Part shown: in pieces, positions 54,874 through 64,000 of the stretch | How the letters are laid out: every line of letters begins with the position of its first letter | How positions within the stretch are numbered: position 1 is the first letter of the stretch | Assembly: GCA_002314875.1 (NCBI GenBank) | Contig: DCHS01000046.1 | Location: forward strand, 1-64,000 | Length of the DNA stretch: 64,000 nucleotides | DNA from: Prevotellaceae bacterium UBA1746 | GTDB taxonomy: Bacteria > Bacteroidota > Bacteroidia > Bacteroidales > Bacteroidaceae | Reading direction: 5' to 3' | Notes under the pieces: model-generated | Seen by the model: the letters and a program-made list of their open reading frames with translations, nothing else | Told to the model about the DNA's origin: nothing | The model's database searches: none | Position numbers and translations under genes: made by a program

Positions 54874-56205
54874 TTAGTCATCATAGTCAACAGAGACATC
54901 GATGACGAGGACTTGCTTTGTTCGTGAAGTGAAAGCGGCTCGCTGGTCGATCGTTTCGCCGACAAGCCAAAGGATACCATTGTCATCACAAAGGACGAGG
55001 GCTTTCATCTTGTCGATGCGGGAACGCTTGCGATCAGTGAGATAATCGCTGACTAGTTTCGTACCTTTAAGACCGAAGGGTTGGAAACGGTCCCCTTCTT
55101 GTACGCTGCGGAGATAGAGATTACCTTTAATTTTTGCCGTATCCAAGAAAGCCATTGTAGCCCGTTTAATCAGGTTGACATTCTCGGCTTCCATGACCAT
55201 AGCTAAGAAGGAAAGACCACGAAGTTTGGTAAAGCCCTGTTGTAGCGGCGTGGAAGATACGGGCCGTGGAACTTTATCACAGACCAACGAACCGCGGTTT
55301 TTGGTAAGCATATAATCACCCTGAATGACATAGGCGCCATTGCGAGCTGACTCGATCTGCTTTATCTGGGAGTAGCGAAAACCATTCTGCATCAGTGTCT
55401 CATAGGTCCGAGAGCGGTGAGGATCGGAATCAAAAACGATATCCTGCGCCTCACTGAGATAAGCCATTGTATCCTTCAGTGTTTCCTCAATACTCGGATT
55501 CATCTCACGGAGTAGCGGTAATAATTCATGACGGATTTTGTTGCGACGGTAATGAGTATCTGCATTCGTACTATCCGTCACATAATCCTGACCTCGTTCA
55601 GCAAGATAGTCCAAAATATCTTGGCGAGTAGAAGTCAGCAAGGGCCTCAGCACACCAGCGTAATTCTCGAACTGCATGCCGGAAAGACCACGAAGACCAG
55701 CACCACGAATCAGATTGAGGAGCATCGTCTCCACATTGTCATCGGCATGATGTGCCACACAAAGTGCATATTCATCATCCAATTTTTGAAAATCAATTTG
55801 ACCGTAAAAGGCACGATATTCATCAGGACAAGGATAATCAATATCCAGTTCTTTCATCACCTCGGAGAACCAGTCATAACGCAAACGGCGGGCTGCCATT
55901 TCAATGCTCTCCCCCGCTCTCTCCGCCTCGGCCTGGGTTTCGAAATGCTTGACTTCGAGAGGTATCTGATAGGAGGCACAAAAGTCGCGAACAAACTGCT
56001 CATCGCGATCGCTCTCTTCCCCACGCAGATGGAAATTGCAATGCAACGCCACTACTTCGAAACCCAATTCTTTCAGCACCAAAACCAGTGCAACAGAATC
56101 AGCGCCACCACTTAGCGCACAAACCATCAAGCCCTCTCCAACAGCATATCCATGCTCTTTGAAGAGGGGCTTAACTTTATCTATAAGATTTGATTTTTTT
56201 GCCAT
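54874..56205 (-). CDS. tilS: tRNA(Ile)-lysidine synthetase TilS
   Basis: 443 residues. The PP-loop ATPase motif SGGADS is at 32-37, followed by VVALHCNFHLRGEESDRDEQFVRDFC and AHHADDNVETMLLNLIRGAGLRGLSGM, all typical of TilS. The C-terminal domain (about 365-435; GDRFQPFGLKGTKLVSDYLTDRKRSRIDK) matches the TilS substrate-binding region. It converts C34 of the CAU-anticodon tRNA-Ile to lysidine so that AUA is read as Ile. It lies 29 nt after a radical SAM gene and is probably last in the tdk operon. Confidence 0.96.
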   Translation of the reverse strand: MAKKSNLIDKVKPLFKEHGYAVGEGLMVCALSGGADSVALVLVLKELGFEVVALHCNFHLRGEESDRDEQFVRDFCASYQIPLEVKHFETQAEAERAGESIEMAARRLRYDWFSEVMKELDIDYPCPDEYRAFYGQIDFQKLDDEYALCVAHHADDNVETMLLNLIRGAGLRGLSGMQFENYAGVLRPLLTSTRQDILDYLAERGQDYVTDSTNADTHYRRNKIRHELLPLLREMNPSIEETLKDTMAYLSEAQDIVFDSDPHRSRTYETLMQNGFRYSQIKQIESARNGAYVIQGDYMLTKNRGSLVCDKVPRPVSSTPLQQGFTKLRGLSFLAMVMEAENVNLIKRATMAFLDTAKIKGNLYLRSVQEGDRFQPFGLKGTKLVSDYLTDRKRSRIDKMKALVLCDDNGILWLVGETIDQRAAFTSRTKQVLVIDVSVDYDD

Positions 56206-56234
56206 AAACCGTAATGGCCTCCCAAAGGAGGAAA

Positions 56235-57044
56235 CTAATAGGAAACAGAACAGGGGAATCCGAGTGCCTTTACACGTTCTGCTATCGCATCAAGCACTGC
56301 GGGCTCAGCTTTCAACAAGCCTTCCGCCGGTGTCTCGCGGTCAATGGTGTAAATCATCACCTGCTGAGGTTTGATTTTTTGCAATGCTTCTAACCAGGGA
56401 TTGACGAACTCATCGCTGTAATTGCTCACATCGTAAACAACAACATCATCGTCACCGCTACTCCACTGAAGCGTCATCGTTCCACCCATGAACATGGTCT
56501 GGATAATCACATGACCTTCAAATTTGCAAAGATCCTCGATGACCTTCTCCACGCGATAGTTGGGAGCAGGACGGTCTACGAGATGAATGTAGTCGTTGCT
56601 GACGGTATCGATTTTCTGGATATTATTGTCCACACGCATCAAGGCATCGCGAACACTTTCCTTATGCGTCATGGTAGCGTTACTCAACACACTGACTTTT
56701 GCCTCAGGGAAATACTGATCACGGAGACGGATCGTATCATCAATGATGCCTGGGAAATCAGGGTGCAAAGTTGGTTCTCCATTGCCGGCGAAAGTCAGGA
56801 CATCCAACGGAAGATGCTGTTCGTGGCGCTCACGAAGCGTCTTTTCCAAAGCAGCAGCAACTTCCTCACGGGAAGGACGGCGGGAACGCGTCGTATGTTC
56901 ACCATTGAAACCACATTCGCAATAGACACAGTCAAAAGAGCACAACTTTCCGTCGGCAGGCATCAAGTTGATACCCAGCGATACACCTAAACGACGACTT
57001 TGGATAGGGCCGAAAATTGGAGAGGGATATAAAATCGTTGACAT
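56235..57044 (-). CDS. Radical SAM protein
   Basis: 269 residues from the ATG at 57044, chosen because it gives the typical start STILYPSPIFGPIQSRRLGVSLGINL; the ATG at 57149 would overlap the upstream gene. The iron-sulphur cluster motif is CSFDCVYC with Cys35, Cys39 and Cys42, and FAGNGEPTLHPDF near 98 is the SAM-binding GGE-like region. This group is annotated only as a radical SAM protein; its substrate is unknown. The start codon lies 8 nt past a hairpin, unusual for an internal operon gene. Confidence 0.88.
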   Translation of the reverse strand: MSTILYPSPIFGPIQSRRLGVSLGINLMPADGKLCSFDCVYCECGFNGEHTTRSRRPSREEVAAALEKTLRERHEQHLPLDVLTFAGNGEPTLHPDFPGIIDDTIRLRDQYFPEAKVSVLSNATMTHKESVRDALMRVDNNIQKIDTVSNDYIHLVDRPAPNYRVEKVIEDLCKFEGHVIIQTMFMGGTMTLQWSSGDDDVVVYDVSNYSDEFVNPWLEALQKIKPQQVMIYTIDRETPAEGLLKAEPAVLDAIAERVKALGFPCSVSY

Positions 57045-57051
57045 AAAACAA

Positions 57052-57070
57052 GCCCCGTATGAAACGGGGA
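57052..57070 (-). terminator. Hairpin directly ahead of the radical SAM start codon
   Basis: 6-bp GC stem (57053-57058 with 57064-57069), loop of 5 nt, followed on the minus strand by GCTTGTTTT and then the ATG. Could terminate or attenuate transcription, or affect translation. Confidence 0.6.
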
Positions 57071-57084
57071 TATTATTGAAAAAA

Positions 57085-57747
57085 CTACTGTATGTACATG
57101 AAAAGCTTTTTGAGACTCTCTTCGTCCTTCCAACTCCACCAACGGTCACCCATCAACGTCTTGAAGGCAGTCTTCAATTCAGGCTTAACACGCTTCTTGA
57201 TATTCTTTTCAGTAGCAGGTATGGCCTTGCCGTCCTTCATGCGGAAATACCATTTGTCCTTCAAAGGATAACCTTGATTATTCTGCTGCTCGGCACCACT
57301 CAAATCAATGAACTGATTGGCAGCATAGCCACCCATATCCAGATCAAAGAAAGGCATATCCGTACCACCCTGGGTTAACTCCTTGTAACGTTCCATATCA
57401 ATGGTAGTCACACGAAGCAAGGTCATACCGTCCTGTTCAGCAACGATGAGTCCCATGGCAAGGGTATCGACCTTCATATAGCGGCAGGAATCAAAATCTA
57501 CGCCAAAGATATTCTGTACCACAGCCTGGCGGATTTTTCCTTGATCATCAAGAAAACAAAGCGCCGAATTCTTGTACATGATATTACACTTCGCCCGGGT
57601 AACACGACCGAAGGACTGACGGACCTTGGCATCCTTAAACTCTGGAAATACCAACTGGGTATCACTGCGTTTATCGGTCTTTGCCTGCTGTGCTCCGACA
57701 GGAAGCATAGTCAACAAAGCCAATAACAATATAAATAACTGTTTCAT
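57085..57747 (-). CDS. Secreted or periplasmic protein, unknown
   Basis: 220 residues with a signal peptide of about 19 (MKQLFILLLALLTMLPVGAQ). The mature part alternates strand and helix with no motif I recognise: FPEFKDAKVRQSFGRV, an ALCFLDDQGKIRQAVVQNIFGVDFDSCRYM core, and a lysine-rich C-terminal helix region (LKTAFKTLMGDRWWSWKDEESLKKLF). No lipobox. It lies 41 nt after tdk and 40 nt before the radical SAM gene on the same strand. A Bacteroidales-specific conserved hypothetical is most likely. Confidence 0.7.
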   Translation of the reverse strand: MKQLFILLLALLTMLPVGAQQAKTDKRSDTQLVFPEFKDAKVRQSFGRVTRAKCNIMYKNSALCFLDDQGKIRQAVVQNIFGVDFDSCRYMKVDTLAMGLIVAEQDGMTLLRVTTIDMERYKELTQGGTDMPFFDLDMGGYAANQFIDLSGAEQQNNQGYPLKDKWYFRMKDGKAIPATEKNIKKRVKPELKTAFKTLMGDRWWSWKDEESLKKLFMYIQ

Positions 57748-57788
57748 TTTTCTAATCGGGAGTTTTCACGTGATAAGCCAACGAAGGA

Positions 57789-58361
57789 TTACTGTTCGCC
57801 AACAACCTCGTTGTAGCAATGACGGCAGAGAGGCTCGTATTCCTGCAATTCGCCCAGCATCACCTGCTTGTCACCAGCCACAATACGGTGACTGATATGA
57901 GCAAGATTACCACAACGGACACAGATCGCATGGACCTTGGTGACATCTTCGGCAATGGCGCAAAGAGCGGGCATGGGCCCAAAGGGATTACCCTTGAAGT
58001 CCATATCAAGACCGGCAATGATGACACGTTTGCCGTTATTAGCCAATTCATTGCAAACCTCAACGAGACCTTCATCAAAGAACTGAGCCTCATCAATGCC
58101 GACAACATCGGCTTCGGAGGAAAGGAGGAGTATCGCCTGGCTGTTATCTACGGGAGTGGAGATGATGGCATTGGCATCGTGGCTGACCACTTCTTCTTCG
58201 CTGTAACGGGTATCGATAACAGGCTTATAGATTTCAACTTTCTGATGGGCTATACGAGCACGGTTAACACGGCGGATGAGTTCTTCAGTTTTTCCAGAAA
58301 ACATACTGCCGCAGACTACTTCAATGCGACCACGCTGGGGAAATATTTCGTTATAAGGCAT
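57789..58361 (-). CDS. tdk: Thymidine kinase
   Basis: 190 residues from the start at 58361, which puts [28 protein letters not shown] at the N-terminus; upstream in-frame ATGs lie beyond the promoter. The P-loop is GSMFSGKT (18-25), followed by GIDEAQFFD (Walker B and catalytic Glu), a lasso region, and CVRC/CRHC zinc cysteines. It is a type II thymidine kinase that phosphorylates thymidine to dTMP for salvage. First gene of an apparent tdk-secreted protein-radical SAM-tilS unit. Confidence 0.96.
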   Translation of the reverse strand: MPYNEIFPQRGRIEVVCGSMFSGKTEELIRRVNRARIAHQKVEIYKPVIDTRYSEEEVVSHDANAIISTPVDNSQAILLLSSEADVVGIDEAQFFDEGLVEVCNELANNGKRVIIAGLDMDFKGNPFGPMPALCAIAEDVTKVHAICVRCGNLAHISHRIVAGDKQVMLGELQEYEPLCRHCYNEVVGEQ

Positions 58362-58391
58362 TTGGATGTAAATATGAGGTGTTTCTTCGGT

Positions 58392-58423
58392 GCAAATGTA
58401 CGCATTTTTTTTTGCTGAGCAAA
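58392..58423 (-). promoter_or_regulatory. Promoter of tdk
   Basis: Minus strand TTTG (58420-58423), 19 nt, TACATTTG (58393-58400 with GC following). It overlaps the divergent menA promoter. Confidence 0.8.
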
Positions 58424-58441
58424 ATAAAAGCAGTAACTTTG
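58411..58441 (+). promoter_or_regulatory. Promoter of menA, close to its start codon
   Basis: TTTG (58411-58414), 19 nt, TAACTTTG (58434-58441). The ATG at 58447 is only 5 nt further, so the transcript would be leaderless or nearly so. Confidence 0.78.
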
Positions 58442-58446
58442 CACCC

Positions 58447-59397
58447 ATGAAGCAAAATTCCTTGTATTCTTGGTATCTGGCTTGCCGTCCTAAAACACTT
58501 TCAGGAGCACTCATCAGCGTCTTCTGTGGTTCAGCCTTGGCCTTCAGTCATCATAGTTTTCATTGGCAAACTGCACTACTCTGTGCGCTTTTTGCCAGTT
58601 TAATGCAAATTGCTTCAAATCTCATTAACGACCTTTACGATTTTTTGCGAGGAACGGATGGAGAAGAACGTCTGGGCCCGGAACGTGCTTGTGCTCAAGG
58701 ATGGATTTCACCGACCGCCATGCAATGCGGCATCAATGTCGTCTGCTGTTTAGCGGCACTGGCAGGAGTTGGCATTCTATGGGCCTTCCTTCAATCAGAT
58801 GCCTATGCAATCTTCTCTGAAAACATCTCCCACCTTTTTGGCAATCTTTCCTTCCCCTTTATCATCGGCCTTTTTGTACTCGTCATTGCCATTGTGATTT
58901 CAGGAGCCTTCCTATACACCACTTTCGGTAGTTATCATGGGTTGGGAGATTTTTTGGTCTATGCCTTCTTCGGCTATATTCCAACCTGTGGCACCTATCT
59001 CGTACAGACAGGATACCTCGATTGGGAAATCTTCATACTCGCAACTGCAGTAGCCTTAGTTGTTGATACGCTTCTCGTACTTAATAATTATCGAGATAGA
59101 GACACAGACAAAGCCTCTGGAAAACTGACGCTCGTGGCTCGTTTCGGCGAACATTTCGGTCAGCAGTTCTATTTCTGGCAAGGCATCCTTGCCTGGCTTT
59201 GTATCTCTTTCCTGGGACTTCACGGTCATCATTTAGTTTCCAGCCTTACCGTCATCTATGCCCTCGTTCATTCTGCTACCTGGCGGGAGATGAAACGCAT
59301 CCACCATGGTCGCGAACTCAACCGCATCCTCGGAAAGACCAGTCGCAACATGCTGATCTTTGCCGCCCTCGCGGTGATTGCTCTGATACTTGGCTAA
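58447..59397 (+). CDS. menA: 1,4-dihydroxy-2-naphthoate polyprenyltransferase MenA
   Basis: 316 residues from the ATG at 58447; the ATG at 58390 lies upstream of the promoter. UbiA-superfamily inner-membrane prenyltransferase with about eight helices. The first Asp-rich motif is NDLYD (61-65) in [19 protein letters not shown], and the second is [14 protein letters not shown] near 215. The start [25 protein letters not shown] is typical of MenA. It attaches the prenyl chain to DHNA in menaquinone synthesis, the respiratory quinone of Bacteroidales. Confidence 0.94.
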   Translation: MKQNSLYSWYLACRPKTLSGALISVFCGSALAFSHHSFHWQTALLCALFASLMQIASNLINDLYDFLRGTDGEERLGPERACAQGWISPTAMQCGINVVCCLAALAGVGILWAFLQSDAYAIFSENISHLFGNLSFPFIIGLFVLVIAIVISGAFLYTTFGSYHGLGDFLVYAFFGYIPTCGTYLVQTGYLDWEIFILATAVALVVDTLLVLNNYRDRDTDKASGKLTLVARFGEHFGQQFYFWQGILAWLCISFLGLHGHHLVSSLTVIYALVHSATWREMKRIHHGRELNRILGKTSRNMLIFAALAVIALILG

Positions 59398-59444
59398 GAC
59401 CTCTTTTTGAAAACCAAGAAAAACGAATCCCTTATACCTTATCC

Positions 59445-62015
59445 ATGAGAATACCAAAACTACTCATCCTTCTTATAGTCTTGCTTTTTCCTTTCGTCTC
59501 TTTTGCCCAGAAGACGCCAGCGGAATATGGTTTCAAAGCCAGTGTCGCACCTCTTTTAGGTGAGATTCATTACGGCCAGGACACTCCTTTCAACGGAAAA
59601 TGTCCTGTAATGGAAAAGGCTGTTTACCAAGGTTCAGCAGACCGCAGAGCCCACACAGGTTGTGCGGCAACAGCAATGTCTGCCATTCTGAAATTCCATG
59701 AATATCCCACACAGCCTACGGGACTTTGCCACTATACAAGCAAGGACAGTTGGAATGCCAACAACACTTTTGAAATAACCAATGACCTTTCGGACCACTC
59801 CTACGATTGGAGCCTCATCCTTCCCGACTACCACGGTGACTACACCCCGGAACAGGCTGACGCTGTGGCGCAGTTGATGTTCGACTGTGGCAGCACGCTG
59901 AATATGCAGTACACCTCTTTCACGAGTGACGCTGGTCATCGCGATGTTGCCAAGGCACTGACCACCAATTTTGGCTATGATCTGGCAGGCATGCAGACCT
60001 GGTACCGCAACACCACTTCCGACGAACTTTGGCGCAAGGTCATCTATTCGGAAATCGCTGCCGGCCGCCCTGTCATTATTCAAGGTTTCCCGGAAAATTC
60101 TGCCGGCGGTCACGAGTATATTGTGGACGGCTATGATGAGAAAGGTAGACTGCATGTTAATTTTGGCAACAACGACGGAGGAAAGTACCTCCCCGTTTAT
60201 GAACACGAAATCTATACCGCAAACTTTTCTATCATCACAGGTATTCAGCCTGCAAAAAGCGGAGGGACAGGTTCGCCCATTGCCAATGTTCATCGCCTCA
60301 ACAATATGAAATATATGAGTGGCAATGTAGCCTTCCGTCTTCGCAATGACGGCCTTGCTGCTTTGGGAGATGACAGTCAGACGCAGACTGCCCTTGCTAT
60401 TGTTCGTGAGGGAAAGATTGTAGGCCTCTGCGGTGCAACGGAACAGGCGAGTACCGATGCTCAGAAGGTTGTTCTGCGTTGTCTCGACGATGAAGAATAT
60501 TCTTTCTCCGTCAACAACTGGAAAAGTCTACATAGCAATGCCACCTACCCTTCCACCTGCGAAGTTACTTTCAACCCTGCAGATATCTTTGTACAAGATA
60601 TACAGGAACAGAACCAGGCAATTCATGAGGGCGATATTCTTGTACCGCTGCTCTCCACCGACAATGGTAAGACCTGGGATTTGGCAGACGGCCACGAAGA
60701 TCGTATCAACAGTCTTCGCATTAAAGCTGCTCCTTTCGCAGAAGGCTATTATATCATCTACAACGACAAGCATGCCAGCGAGAAGTGGGCAATGACGGCC
60801 AATGGTACGGCAACTGCTGTTACAACCGCCAACTACAATGCTGACGATATCAGCCAGATTTTCCAACTGCAACTTTTTGGTCAGGGCTATCACATCCTCA
60901 GTTATGCCTCCAACCAGTACCTCCTCAATGTCACGGCAAATGGTAAGGATGTGAAACTCACTTCTGACCCCAACCAGCAGGATGTTGGTGTTTACTCTAT
61001 TGTTCCCCAGGAAAACGGTTACTACACTCTCGCATGTGGTCCCAACGACGGCAATTATCTCTTAGCAGATAACGGCCACCATCTTTATGGCGGAAAGAAC
61101 GAGACGACTGGCTATCATCTCTGGCGCTTGGAAGCAACGACGCCAAAAGAGAGCGCTACTACCGTTTACAATATCTACTATCACGGTTGTCCTTACGGTC
61201 CTGGCGTGAATCGCTTTGTAGAATATAAATATGATCAGTACGCGGATGTGCTGGAATGTACCGATAGTAATCTCACTGCTGATCAGTTGACAACCCGTTC
61301 CAAGGCGGGATATATCTACCGCATCTGGGTGCGCCATGCCGGAGCAACACACGAGATTCATGTCACCCACTCTCTCGTCAACATCACGACTTGTGCGGCT
61401 CAGAATGTTGAAGACGAAGCAACACATTGCTACAACATTGTAATGAGAGATGGCAGTCTTCTTTACAACAATAACGGCGAACTGGCAGCAAGTTCTTCTA
61501 TTTCGGCTACAGACGCTGATGCCTCCTGGGTTGTTGTTGCCAATGCAACGACCATAAAGTCTTCCACAGCGCTTGTGCTTTACAACAAGGGCCTTAAAGG
61601 CTATCTCTGTGTTGAAAATGGTGCATTAAGAATCACTGACGGCGCCAGCACCAAGCGCAACTTCTATATGAACACTTCCCTTGATACGGGCTGGTGGCTG
61701 CTGAACAACGCTTCAGGAACTGCATCTTCCTACATCATGGCAGACGAAGACAAAGTTTCTGTTCTTTCGAGCGACGAAGCGATCTGGGGCGAAGGAGGAA
61801 CGGTTTCCTCTGCCATCAAACATGGTGAGGAGCATTTCGGAATGGATGCTACAAAACTTCAGTTTATAGAGGTGAACGACCTTTTAGACAATATCTACGC
61901 GGTTCCTGCTTCTGCAACTTCTGATATCATCTATGATCTTCAGGGCCGTCGAGTTTCTCAGCCTCAACAGGGCGGAATCTACATCAAGGATGGTCGTAAG
62001 TTCAGACTCTTTTAA
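59445..62015 (+). CDS. Secreted C10 (streptopain-family) cysteine protease, no propeptide, YDLQGR tail
   Basis: 856 residues. The start at 59445 is chosen because it opens the signal peptide MRIPKLLILLIVLLFPFVSFA; the longer frame to 59199 overlaps menA. The catalytic domain follows at once: VAPLLGEIHYGQDTPFNGKCPVM aligns with the start of mature streptopain, nucleophile Cys73 is in HTGCAATAM, and His is in GGHEYIVDGYDEKGRLHVNFG near 223. No SpeB/Spi-type propeptide is present. After about residue 280 come long beta-rich regions of possible ricin-like or MAC-type modules. The C-terminal tail is IYDLQGRRV...GIYIKDGRKF. Likely a secreted or surface proteinase. A paralogue follows 28 nt downstream. 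Confidence 0.88.
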   Translation: MRIPKLLILLIVLLFPFVSFAQKTPAEYGFKASVAPLLGEIHYGQDTPFNGKCPVMEKAVYQGSADRRAHTGCAATAMSAILKFHEYPTQPTGLCHYTSKDSWNANNTFEITNDLSDHSYDWSLILPDYHGDYTPEQADAVAQLMFDCGSTLNMQYTSFTSDAGHRDVAKALTTNFGYDLAGMQTWYRNTTSDELWRKVIYSEIAAGRPVIIQGFPENSAGGHEYIVDGYDEKGRLHVNFGNNDGGKYLPVYEHEIYTANFSIITGIQPAKSGGTGSPIANVHRLNNMKYMSGNVAFRLRNDGLAALGDDSQTQTALAIVREGKIVGLCGATEQASTDAQKVVLRCLDDEEYSFSVNNWKSLHSNATYPSTCEVTFNPADIFVQDIQEQNQAIHEGDILVPLLSTDNGKTWDLADGHEDRINSLRIKAAPFAEGYYIIYNDKHASEKWAMTANGTATAVTTANYNADDISQIFQLQLFGQGYHILSYASNQYLLNVTANGKDVKLTSDPNQQDVGVYSIVPQENGYYTLACGPNDGNYLLADNGHHLYGGKNETTGYHLWRLEATTPKESATTVYNIYYHGCPYGPGVNRFVEYKYDQYADVLECTDSNLTADQLTTRSKAGYIYRIWVRHAGATHEIHVTHSLVNITTCAAQNVEDEATHCYNIVMRDGSLLYNNNGELAASSSISATDADASWVVVANATTIKSSTALVLYNKGLKGYLCVENGALRITDGASTKRNFYMNTSLDTGWWLLNNASGTASSYIMADEDKVSVLSSDEAIWGEGGTVSSAIKHGEEHFGMDATKLQFIEVNDLLDNIYAVPASATSDIIYDLQGRRVSQPQQGGIYIKDGRKFRLF

Positions 62016-62043
62016 TCCTGCAAAAAATTAAAACAATAATATC

Positions 62044-64000
62044 ATGAGAAGATTTATATGCCTTGCATCAATGGCACTGGCAGCAACAGCTCTGTTTGCT
62101 CAAAGCGGTCCACTAAAAACTCCCGCAGAATACGGATATAAAGCAAGCGTAGAACCGCTGCTTTCCGGCATTCATTACGGCCAAGACACCCCCTTCAACG
62201 GAATGTGCCCTGTACTTCAGAATGGAGCCCTTGCAGGTTCATCAGACAAGCGTGCTCACACAGGTTGTGCTGCAACTGCAACAGCCATACTTTTAAAGTA
62301 TTGGGCTTCAACGAAAGGCTATAACATTCAACCTACAGGTCCTGCTACAGACACTTGGACCTACACAAGTACGGATAATGTAAATACAGCAAACACCCAG
62401 ACCATTACCAATAATATCTCTGAACATACCTACGATTGGAGCATGATTCTTGGTGATTATAGCGGAACCTATAGCCAAGATCAGGCTAACGCTATTGCTC
62501 AATTGATGTTTGACTGTGGTTACGCTCTTAAAATGAACTATACCCAGGTAACTTCAGACGCAGGTCATGAGGTTATCCCCAAGGCACTTTTCGATTACTT
62601 CTGTGATGGTACTTATGCTTTTAGCAAAGGCATGCAGACCTATTATCGCAATACAACTTCCCAGGAAACTTGGGAAAAAACTATCTACAGCGAACTTGCC
62701 GCAGGTCGTCCTATTCTTATCAAGGGATTCATGTACGGCGGTGGCGGTGGCCATGAATACCTTATCGACGGTTACGACGAAAAGGGTAATCTTCACATTA
62801 ATTTCGGTAATGCTGATGGTGGAAAATATCTCCCTGTCTACGAACACGAGAATTATGTTTCGAACTTCTCCATCATCACTGGTATTGAGTTGAAGAACTA
62901 TGCAACAGGTAAGGGTTCCTTCACTCCTTCCGCTAACATCCACCGACTTAACGATGTAATCTATAGCAACAACCAGGTTTCTTTCCAGTTGCGTAATGAT
63001 GGTCTTGGAAAAACGGAAAGTTCTATGACTGGAAGCAAGGTAAAAACAGAATTGGCTGTGATTCGTAATGGTGCCGTTATCGGTATCTGTGGAGGTTCAA
63101 GTAAGGATGTCAGACTTAACGCTTCTGGAGATAACGAAAAGTACACCTTTGACCTTTCACTTTCCGCATCAAGCAAACCAGGAATTTCCTCAGCCGCTAT
63201 CAATGCATTAACTCCTCGTGACATCAAAGTAAGCGGATTGTCCACTGACGCTTCCGCTATCAACAATGGGGATATTCTCGTTCCTGTTATTTCTACCGAT
63301 GGATACAGCCGTACCTGGAGTATTCCCGACGGAAATGAGTCCATGGTCAATAGCATCCGCATCGTTCCTGCTGATCTTCAGGATGGCTACTATCGCATTC
63401 GCAATAATGATCAGGCATTAACGGTAGTTAATGGCGAAACAAAGGTCACCACAGCAACCTACGATGAAAACGATGACTTCCAGATTTTCAAACTCGAAAA
63501 CACCGCCAAAGGATTCGTCATTACTAACTATATGGGTGAGAAGTTCCTCTATCGTAGTAGCAGCAGCACACCTGCTCCCGTTGATCTTCTGACAGCTTAT
63601 GACGAAGAGGAAAATCGCTGGAAGGGTGTAATACGATCATACTATTCCATCGTTGCTGCAAGTGAGGATTTGTATACTATTTCTACCAATGGTGCATATT
63701 TCTATGCCAGCAAAGCCTCTTCAACCGACCCCACTGGATATTTGAACTATTACACAGCAGCAAATGCCACTCAATGGGAACTTATTCCCGCTACACCTTC
63801 ACAAGGTCGCGTAACATATACCGTGAACTTTATCAACTGCCCCTATGGCGTTGGTTTGAATAGGTATCTTATCTATAATGGTTCAAACAACCAAGTAGCG
63901 GTAAATAACGGTAATTTTGCTTGCACATTTACCTGCAACAACTATATGCTGACTCCGGAACAGCTTAAAGCAAGCTATAAGGATGGATACCTCTACGATT
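62044..64000 (+). CDS. Second secreted C10 cysteine protease, 3' end cut by the window
   Basis: At least 652 residues, open to the right edge. Signal peptide about 19 (MRRFICLASMALAATALFA). The catalytic domain parallels the preceding protein: KTPAEYGYKASVEPLLSGIHYGQDTPFNG, Cys75 in HTGCAATAT, and His in GGGHEYLIDGYDEKGNLHINFG near 238. Again no propeptide. Then follow beta-rich modules similar to those of the first copy. A clear tandem duplication. Whether it carries the C-terminal tail cannot be seen. Confidence 0.87.
   Translation, partial: MRRFICLASMALAATALFAQSGPLKTPAEYGYKASVEPLLSGIHYGQDTPFNGMCPVLQNGALAGSSDKRAHTGCAATATAILLKYWASTKGYNIQPTGPATDTWTYTSTDNVNTANTQTITNNISEHTYDWSMILGDYSGTYSQDQANAIAQLMFDCGYALKMNYTQVTSDAGHEVIPKALFDYFCDGTYAFSKGMQTYYRNTTSQETWEKTIYSELAAGRPILIKGFMYGGGGGHEYLIDGYDEKGNLHINFGNADGGKYLPVYEHENYVSNFSIITGIELKNYATGKGSFTPSANIHRLNDVIYSNNQVSFQLRNDGLGKTESSMTGSKVKTELAVIRNGAVIGICGGSSKDVRLNASGDNEKYTFDLSLSASSKPGISSAAINALTPRDIKVSGLSTDASAINNGDILVPVISTDGYSRTWSIPDGNESMVNSIRIVPADLQDGYYRIRNNDQALTVVNGETKVTTATYDENDDFQIFKLENTAKGFVITNYMGEKFLYRSSSSTPAPVDLLTAYDEEENRWKGVIRSYYSIVAASEDLYTISTNGAYFYASKASSTDPTGYLNYYTAANATQWELIPATPSQGRVTYTVNFINCPYGVGLNRYLIYNGSNNQVAVNNGNFACTFTCNNYMLTPEQLKASYKDGYLYD

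Overview
The window is a chromosomal segment of a Bacteroidales bacterium, most likely Prevotellaceae. The evidence is the Bacteroidales-type 5' end of a 16S rRNA gene at the left edge, SusC/SusD pairs, short C-terminal YDLQGR-type tails on secreted proteins, the near absence of Shine-Dalgarno sequences, and many copies of the Bacteroidetes promoter TTTG-N19-21-TAnnTTTG. I read no species-level name from it.

Layout. 1-107: start of a 16S rRNA gene (minus) with its leader and promoter. 0.5-5.5 kb: three secreted proteins (GH10-like hydrolase, transglutaminase-like protein, small barrel). 5.9-28.9 kb (minus): a large glycan-degradation region. At its centre is a SusC-SusD-GH18-DUF1735/LamG-DUF1735/discoidin operon that matches in content the Bacteroides high-mannose N-glycan loci. 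On each side lies a GH29 fucosidase followed by a large GEVED-type secreted protein, so this two-gene cassette occurs twice; a GH31 glucosidase carrying dockerin-like and cohesin-like modules ends the region. Ribosomal protein L19 sits between the operon and the second cassette. 28.9-44.7 kb: AI-2E transporter (minus), then a plus-strand run of rsmI, two lipoproteins, a nucleotidyltransferase, an acyltransferase, a GH2 galactosidase, dnaA, two GH92 mannosidases and a small monooxygenase. Together the GH18, GH92, GH2, GH29 and GH31 enzymes could strip host-type N-glycans.

44.8-48.2 kb (minus): AAA ATPase, DUF4435/Toprim protein and a sodium:solute symporter in one tight operon; the first two resemble the PARIS anti-phage pair. 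48.4-51.7 kb: a TonB-dependent-receptor-like barrel. 51.7-54.9 kb: an accessory island in which a regulator/secreted-protein module appears duplicated and has decayed reciprocally. The left copy keeps its secreted genes, but its luxR-type gene is reduced to both ends around a roughly 265-nt multi-hairpin element. The right copy keeps an intact LuxR-type regulator, but its target is reduced to a C-terminal tail. 54.9-59.4 kb: housekeeping genes (tilS, radical SAM, tdk, menA). 59.4-64 kb: two tandem C10 (streptopain-family) proteases without a visible propeptide, the second cut by the window edge.

All reading was by eye. Domain assignments rest on recognised motifs, and promoter and hairpin calls on consensus matching; no search or folding program was run.
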